From Nemertoderma westbladi (taxonomy: Eukaryota > Xenacoelomorpha > Nemertodermatida > Nemertodermatidae), in contig JAUCBJ010001448.1 in the NCBI GenBank assembly GCA_032718475.1, positions 1 to 25,039 on the forward strand: a stretch of DNA of 25,039 nt. Direction: 5' to 3'. Below, one piece after another: positions 21,513 through 25,039 of the stretch. A program made the position numbers and the translations under genes. Below the pieces are notes generated by a model. That model was not told the origin of the DNA. It did no database searches and saw only the letters and a program-made list of their open reading frames with translations. The stretch's first letter is position 1. The number at the start of each line of letters is the position of its first letter.

Positions 21513-24500
21513 CTAAGATAATAAATTAACAAATATTCAGTACCGGTATGTGTTGTGTTTTGAAGGCCAATTAGTGTTAAAGATTATAATATCATAGTGC
21601 AATATGATTTTCGTAAATGATAACGATGAAAAGGGGTCAGCAAATACATTACAAACCGATAATGACATGTGGACACTATGTTAGTACTCGCCTTCGTCAG
21701 GATATTATGGTGGCCCTAGGTCTTTAGTCGGTGTCTGTGAGTTTTGTCATAATGTTTTCTGTTTTTTTTTCGACTTTTACAAACTCATTCTAACAAGTTG
21801 TAAAAGGGTTTAGTGTTGGACATTACAGACATTCTAAATTTTATCAGTATATTTTATACTACACCCTGTAATTGAACTAAATTAAAAACTTGCCCACATG
21901 ATTGCCCACGTTGGTTTTTACCATTTTTGATTATTGTATAGTAAAAAAATTATGTAGTAAATAGTATAAAAACAGTTTCGGACAATACACAAATGTTAGT
22001 TCCTTTTCTTAGATCAAAATGTAATGTCCAACACTATAATGGGGTCAAACATTACACTAAATTGTAAAGTCATTCTTCAGGTACTACCTGATGTAAATAT
22101 CATGACCATAGCCCTACGATAAGCGACTTACATCCTTGAGAAGAGTTATGGTGATCCCAGGAGGATATCTTAATTTGAGACAAAATAAGATAAGTGGTGC
22201 GATTTGAAAGAACATAATTATGTTCTTTCAAATCGCACTAATTATCTTATTTTGTCCTTGAGAAGTTGTCAGTTTAACAAGGGTATAATATATATGGCAA
22301 TGAAATAAAAAAATAACTTTTTTCAAAGAAAAAATTGTCTATTTTGTGATAATGACTTCTATTTTTTGAGAGCAGATTTGAAAAATTGAACAAAAATGAG
22401 TAGAGACTGATATATAAAAAAATGTTTACACAAAATTTTTTTTTTTTACATCTATGTCCTATTTTTCAATGAATAGCCCAAAAGTCGATGAGATAAAAAA
22501 ATAAGTTTACAAAAAACGAACTTTTATTTTTCCCAGTTTCCCAAATTAACAAATTTGATAACATCAACAAATCAGCTCAATTTTTCCGATCGATTTGAAC
22601 ATAACGTATTAATTCTTACTAACCTCCCCTGCTCCCTTCTTGTCCATATCCTTGAACATACTCATAGCAGTTACGGTTTTCTCTTTGCTGGACACTTTAC
22701 TATCGAGACCGGCAACCAATGACAGCTGACCACCACCGTGACTGAAGAGCAGTGGTTGGCAATCAAAGCCCGCCCCCACTGTAATAAAGACGACAATAAT
22801 ATTGGAAGGAGAAATATAAAAGGTTAGACTTCCACAAAGATGGTTACGGGCCCAGATCACCGCCGGGATAAACATAATCGAGTTAGGGTTGCGGGAAAAA
22901 CGAGAGGACAGATCTACTGTAATCTCTCGTTTTTGTCCCCCAACCCTATCTCGATTAAAGGTAACACATAGGATACGAAGGATATTACGGTCAAACAGAC
23001 AATGGACAATTTGCAATAAATAGTAGCCACAGTCGTGGAATTGTGAGCCACGAATTATAGTAGTCTAGATCTGTCACGTCTGTCTGAACATGTGCGTCTG
23101 GGTCAGCGATTGAACGTAAAATCGTGGTAACACCCGCATAATGATTAATTTTAGAATGTTTTGTAGAAGATATATCTGGGCCGCTTTAAAACTGTATGCT
23201 AAAGGTTCATAGATATTACGTGCGCAATCTCCCCTCAAAGTAGACCTACTACTGTAGTAACTACTGTACATATCGCCCATATGAAGAATACCAGGATTTC
23301 ACTTTTCGGTCGACTTTTTATTGGAATTTTATATATGAAGATTTTTTATTTTTGTAAATTTATCTTTATTAAGTATTTTATAGATCTTATTTCTCTCTTA
23401 TAACCTGTACATATTCTAATTCGTTTATTGTTTTGGTTAATACAACCCTTCTGTTACCCGTGAAAACCTGGTATTCTTCACATGGGGGTAACTGCAAAGT
23501 GAAATATAACGGCAGAAAGTCTGGTATTCTTCACATGGGCCGTACATATATTGAAGAGATCCGTTCGGAAACAAATGGCTAGATTTTATAGGATGTGTTA
23601 AATAATATTGTAAATATACCTATAGAATTCTCCGTAACCCACAGGCAGGTTACCATTGGCAACAGATTGCAATCCAATATGGCAACTTGATTGTCACTAG
23701 CGCTATCGGCTGCCGCTATCGATGAACAATGACCGACCCAGGCTAATTTATTTCCTATTTACACAAAATAATAAAGGAATTAGTTACAGCCCGTGTTAGA
23801 GAAACCTTTCCAATTCTGCGATATAAAATACAATTTTAACAATCATAGCTCGTTTCGCTCGCTCTTCTATTTGATACGGTACAGTATATTAATATACATA
23901 TGGTTATACTATTGACCTAAATATAAGATAATCTGAATCTTGGACTGGATATCGCGGAGATACGAGAGTTAATTGTTTAGAAAGTTCGAGATCCCACCTC
24001 GGCGCTGTGGTTAAATACGTTGCTTTGAATTCAAATCTTTCCGGAGGTCGTGGGTTCGACCCCCCCCCCCTGTTTTGTAAAAGAACTACTACTACTACTA
24101 GGATCGGCATGCTGCATTGCAGCTGCATTTTTAAGAAAGCTGTGCTGGCCGGTCGACAAAATTGCGCCGCCACAACTCCCTATCACCCATGACATTTACA
24201 AGATCATCCGCATCTTCAAGGCCAGTGTCCTTTAAGATGCGTCTCAAGAAGTCATGGGCTGTCCACCATGCTTATTCACTCAGTGAGGCTGCCAAAGCAC
24301 GAGATTATGCACTGGCTGGTCCTCACGGCGAAAATGTCCTGCAAAGCGGAGGCGACTTTGTTCTAGTGTCAAACTTGGGGAACCAATGAGAAACCTCCAA
24401 TGTTGTAAGAGAAACTAACCAGGGCGCATCTCTGCATCCTTCAATGGTGCGGTACTGTAGGTAGCTAAATGGGTACAAGTTTCCCCTGGGGAGTATAGTT

Positions 24501-24907
24501 CTTGGAGGGAACCGCACTGGAAATAAGTCGTCAGACTTTGTGCGTAATCCCTGGCAAAACGGCCGAAGAAAACTTTACTTTCTCTTTACTTCAAAAACAT
24601 TGTTTTGAAATAAAAATTAAATAACAAATAAATAATTTTAAAACCATCGCCAAATGCCGGTCTCTGAAATCTTTTATCTGGGAGAAATAAGCAATAGTGC
24701 CAGGAAATATGTCAATAATTGATAGCCATAAAAAGTTTCCTCACGTCGCCGCGCAGTGAGATAACCAACCGTTGGGAGAGAATGAAACAGAATGGACCCA
24801 TCCGCCATTGCCGGTTCCGGCAGGGAACTCCGCCAACAGATTACCGAACACCAACTTCTTACCCCATGTCGATGCCTCAGGTTTAGCTTCGATTTCTTTC
24901 ACATAAG
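21342..24907 (-). CDS. ARPC1: ARPC1, Arp2/3 complex WD40 subunit (C-terminal half, partial)
   Basis: Family knowledge: ARPC1 is the beta-propeller subunit of the Arp2/3 complex that nucleates branched actin in the cytoplasm. Four exons join in phase: 24907-24770, 23754-23620, 22778-22624 and 21512-21342. They total 599 nt, or 198 residues plus TAA, matching residues of about 172 to the end in the human 370-residue protein. Seen: AYVKEIEAKP, GGWVHSVSFSPNG, KLAWVGHCSS, VTENSIVGAGFDCQPLLF, MFKDMDKK, STSGTDGQMIVWNL and the C-terminal SLEKSIEGLRIS. The N-terminal exons lie to the right of the window. A and B paralogues cannot be told apart here. Confidence 0.93.
21809..22038. mobile_element. Tc1/mariner-like MITE with TA target duplication
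   Basis: Perfect terminal inverted repeats GTGTTGGACATTACA / TGTAATGTCCAACAC, each flanked outside by TA, bound about 225 bp with no open frame, in an ARPC1 intron. TA duplication and short perfect ends fit a mariner-type non-autonomous element. Confidence 0.65.
22179..22256. repeat. 78-bp loopless palindrome
   Basis: Arms of 39 bp (22179-22217 and 22218-22256) match in reverse complement with two mismatches and no spacer. CCTTGAGAAG occurs on both sides (near 22134 and 22255), as a possible duplication. Confidence 0.9.
22624..22778 (-). CDS. ARPC1: ARPC1 exon (third in window)
   Basis: Acceptor TTATTACAG|TG; encodes GAGFDCQPLLF and a Lys-rich linker ending FKDMDKKGAGE; donor GAG|GTTAGT, phase 0. 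Confidence 0.92.
22875..22957. repeat. Imperfect hairpin, ~33-bp arms
   Basis: TAATCGAGTTAGGGTTG...CGAGAG (22875-22906) pairs with CTCTCG...CAACCCTATCTCGATTA (22924-22957) with a few mismatches and a two-base indel, across a 17-bp spacer. It lies in the ARPC1 intron just upstream of the third exon. Confidence 0.8.
23274..23541. mobile_element. hAT-like MITE with 8-bp target duplication
   Basis: The terminal inverted repeats GCCCATATGAAGAATACCAG (23275-23294) and its near-exact reverse complement (23521-23540, one mismatch) bound 268 bp. GTACATAT is present directly outside both ends (23266-23273 and 23542-23549). An 8-bp duplication is the hAT hallmark. A third copy of the end sequence lies inside at 23468-23486. 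Confidence 0.7.
23620..23754 (-). CDS. ARPC1: ARPC1 exon (second in window)
   Basis: Acceptor TGTAAATAG|GA; encodes NKLAWVGHCSSIAAADSA through to LWVTENSI, matching human RLAWVSHDSTVSVADA...SENSV with no gaps at the junction; donor ATA G|GTATAT, phase 1. Confidence 0.92.
23755..24769 (-). other. ARPC1 intron with SINE and unassigned GC-richer block
   Basis: Apart from the SINE, 24150-24540 is of higher GC than the rest of the intron and has a short plus-strand open frame that resembles nothing I know. It is more likely repeat than gene. Confidence 0.6.
24000..24115 (+). mobile_element. tRNA-derived SINE
   Basis: CGCTGTGGTTAAATACG forms an A-box-like stretch. The B box GGTTCGACCCC is at 24053-24063, running into a C11 run and then (CTA)n near 24087-24100. 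It is a degenerate polymerase III head in an ARPC1 intron. The following GC-richer 300 bp (24115-24540) may be its body or an unrelated repeat. Confidence 0.55.
24770..24907 (-). CDS. ARPC1: ARPC1 exon (first one in window)
   Basis: Acceptor CATTTTAG|CT; encodes AYVKEIEAKPEASTWGKK and GTGNGGWVHSVSFSPN; donor AAC G|GTTGGT, phase 1. A second donor-like GTGAGG downstream does not fit the phase of the next exon. Confidence 0.92.
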
Positions 24908-25039
24908 CTAAAATGAAATACATAGTAAATATTATAGATATTATAATTTATTATAAAATAATTAAGGGTAACACAGTAGATAATTAACAGTAGGTAATTG
25001 ATTCCAGTTCAAGTGACTATCACTGTGAATGTAAAAATC
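24908..25039 (-). other. ARPC1 intron, truncated by the window edge
   Basis: It is AT-rich and nothing was recognised. The next ARPC1 exon upstream should lie beyond 25,039. Confidence 0.8.

Noticed and set aside
24162-24389. Plus-strand 75-codon frame in an ARPC1 intron
   Set aside because: It has no family resemblance, sits next to a SINE and has no splice context; it is more likely repeat body.
24741-24769. Alternative donor GTGAGG for the first ARPC1 exon in the window
   Set aside because: It leaves two bases and does not match the phase of the next exon, whereas AAC G|GTTGGT does and restores the family alignment without a gap.

Overview
This is animal nuclear DNA, most likely from a marine invertebrate. 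Exons are GC-rich, multi-exon and flanked by GT/AG junctions. They sit in AT-rich introns full of transposons, minisatellites and tRNA-derived repeats. The species cannot be fixed from sequence alone. Frequent AGGCCTA and ACCGGTA palindromes, a Ty1/copia element with HMDD in place of YxDD, and a tRNA-headed hammerhead repeat all suit a non-vertebrate metazoan.

Three protein genes can be assembled. (1) A complete DHX36 (RHAU, G-quadruplex resolvase) gene on the minus strand fills 20,079 to 40. Seven coding exons with matching splice phases give a predicted 1,033-residue protein. (2) WDR4, the non-catalytic subunit of the tRNA m7G46 methyltransferase, is on the plus strand as one uninterrupted 538-codon frame (13,295-14,911). 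It lies antisense inside DHX36 intron 4. (3) The last four coding exons of ARPC1, the WD40 subunit of the Arp2/3 complex, are on the minus strand (24,907-21,342). Its 5' part lies beyond the right edge.

DHX36 introns by region. Intron 6 (1,056-2,176) holds two CTCF-like motifs. Intron 5 (2,631-4,326) holds a ~990-bp element with long imperfect terminal inverted repeats. Intron 4 (4,562-15,198) holds a 42-bp minisatellite, a 4.96-kb copia-type LTR retrotransposon with identical LTRs but two in-frame stops, an array of 32-bp palindromic units, a perfect 295-bp inverted repeat, and WDR4. Intron 3 (15,303-16,746) holds a 62-bp minisatellite interrupted by nested inverted repeats around a tRNA-headed repeat carrying a hammerhead-ribozyme core. 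Introns 2 and 1 hold a G16 run and tRNA-derived fragments. ARPC1 introns hold a likely Tc1/mariner-type MITE, a hAT-type MITE with an 8-bp target duplication, two hairpin palindromes and a tRNA-type SINE.

Three observations stand out: the hammerhead/tRNA composite at 15.57-15.73 kb; the exact 295-bp inverted repeat at 11.3-12.0 kb; and a G-quadruplex-prone minisatellite inside the coding exon of the G-quadruplex helicase itself. WDR4 carries its own in-frame minisatellite, so two interleaved conserved genes have both gained coding repeats. No operon logic applies. The shared theme is RNA biology (a G4 helicase and a tRNA-modification subunit), which may be chance.
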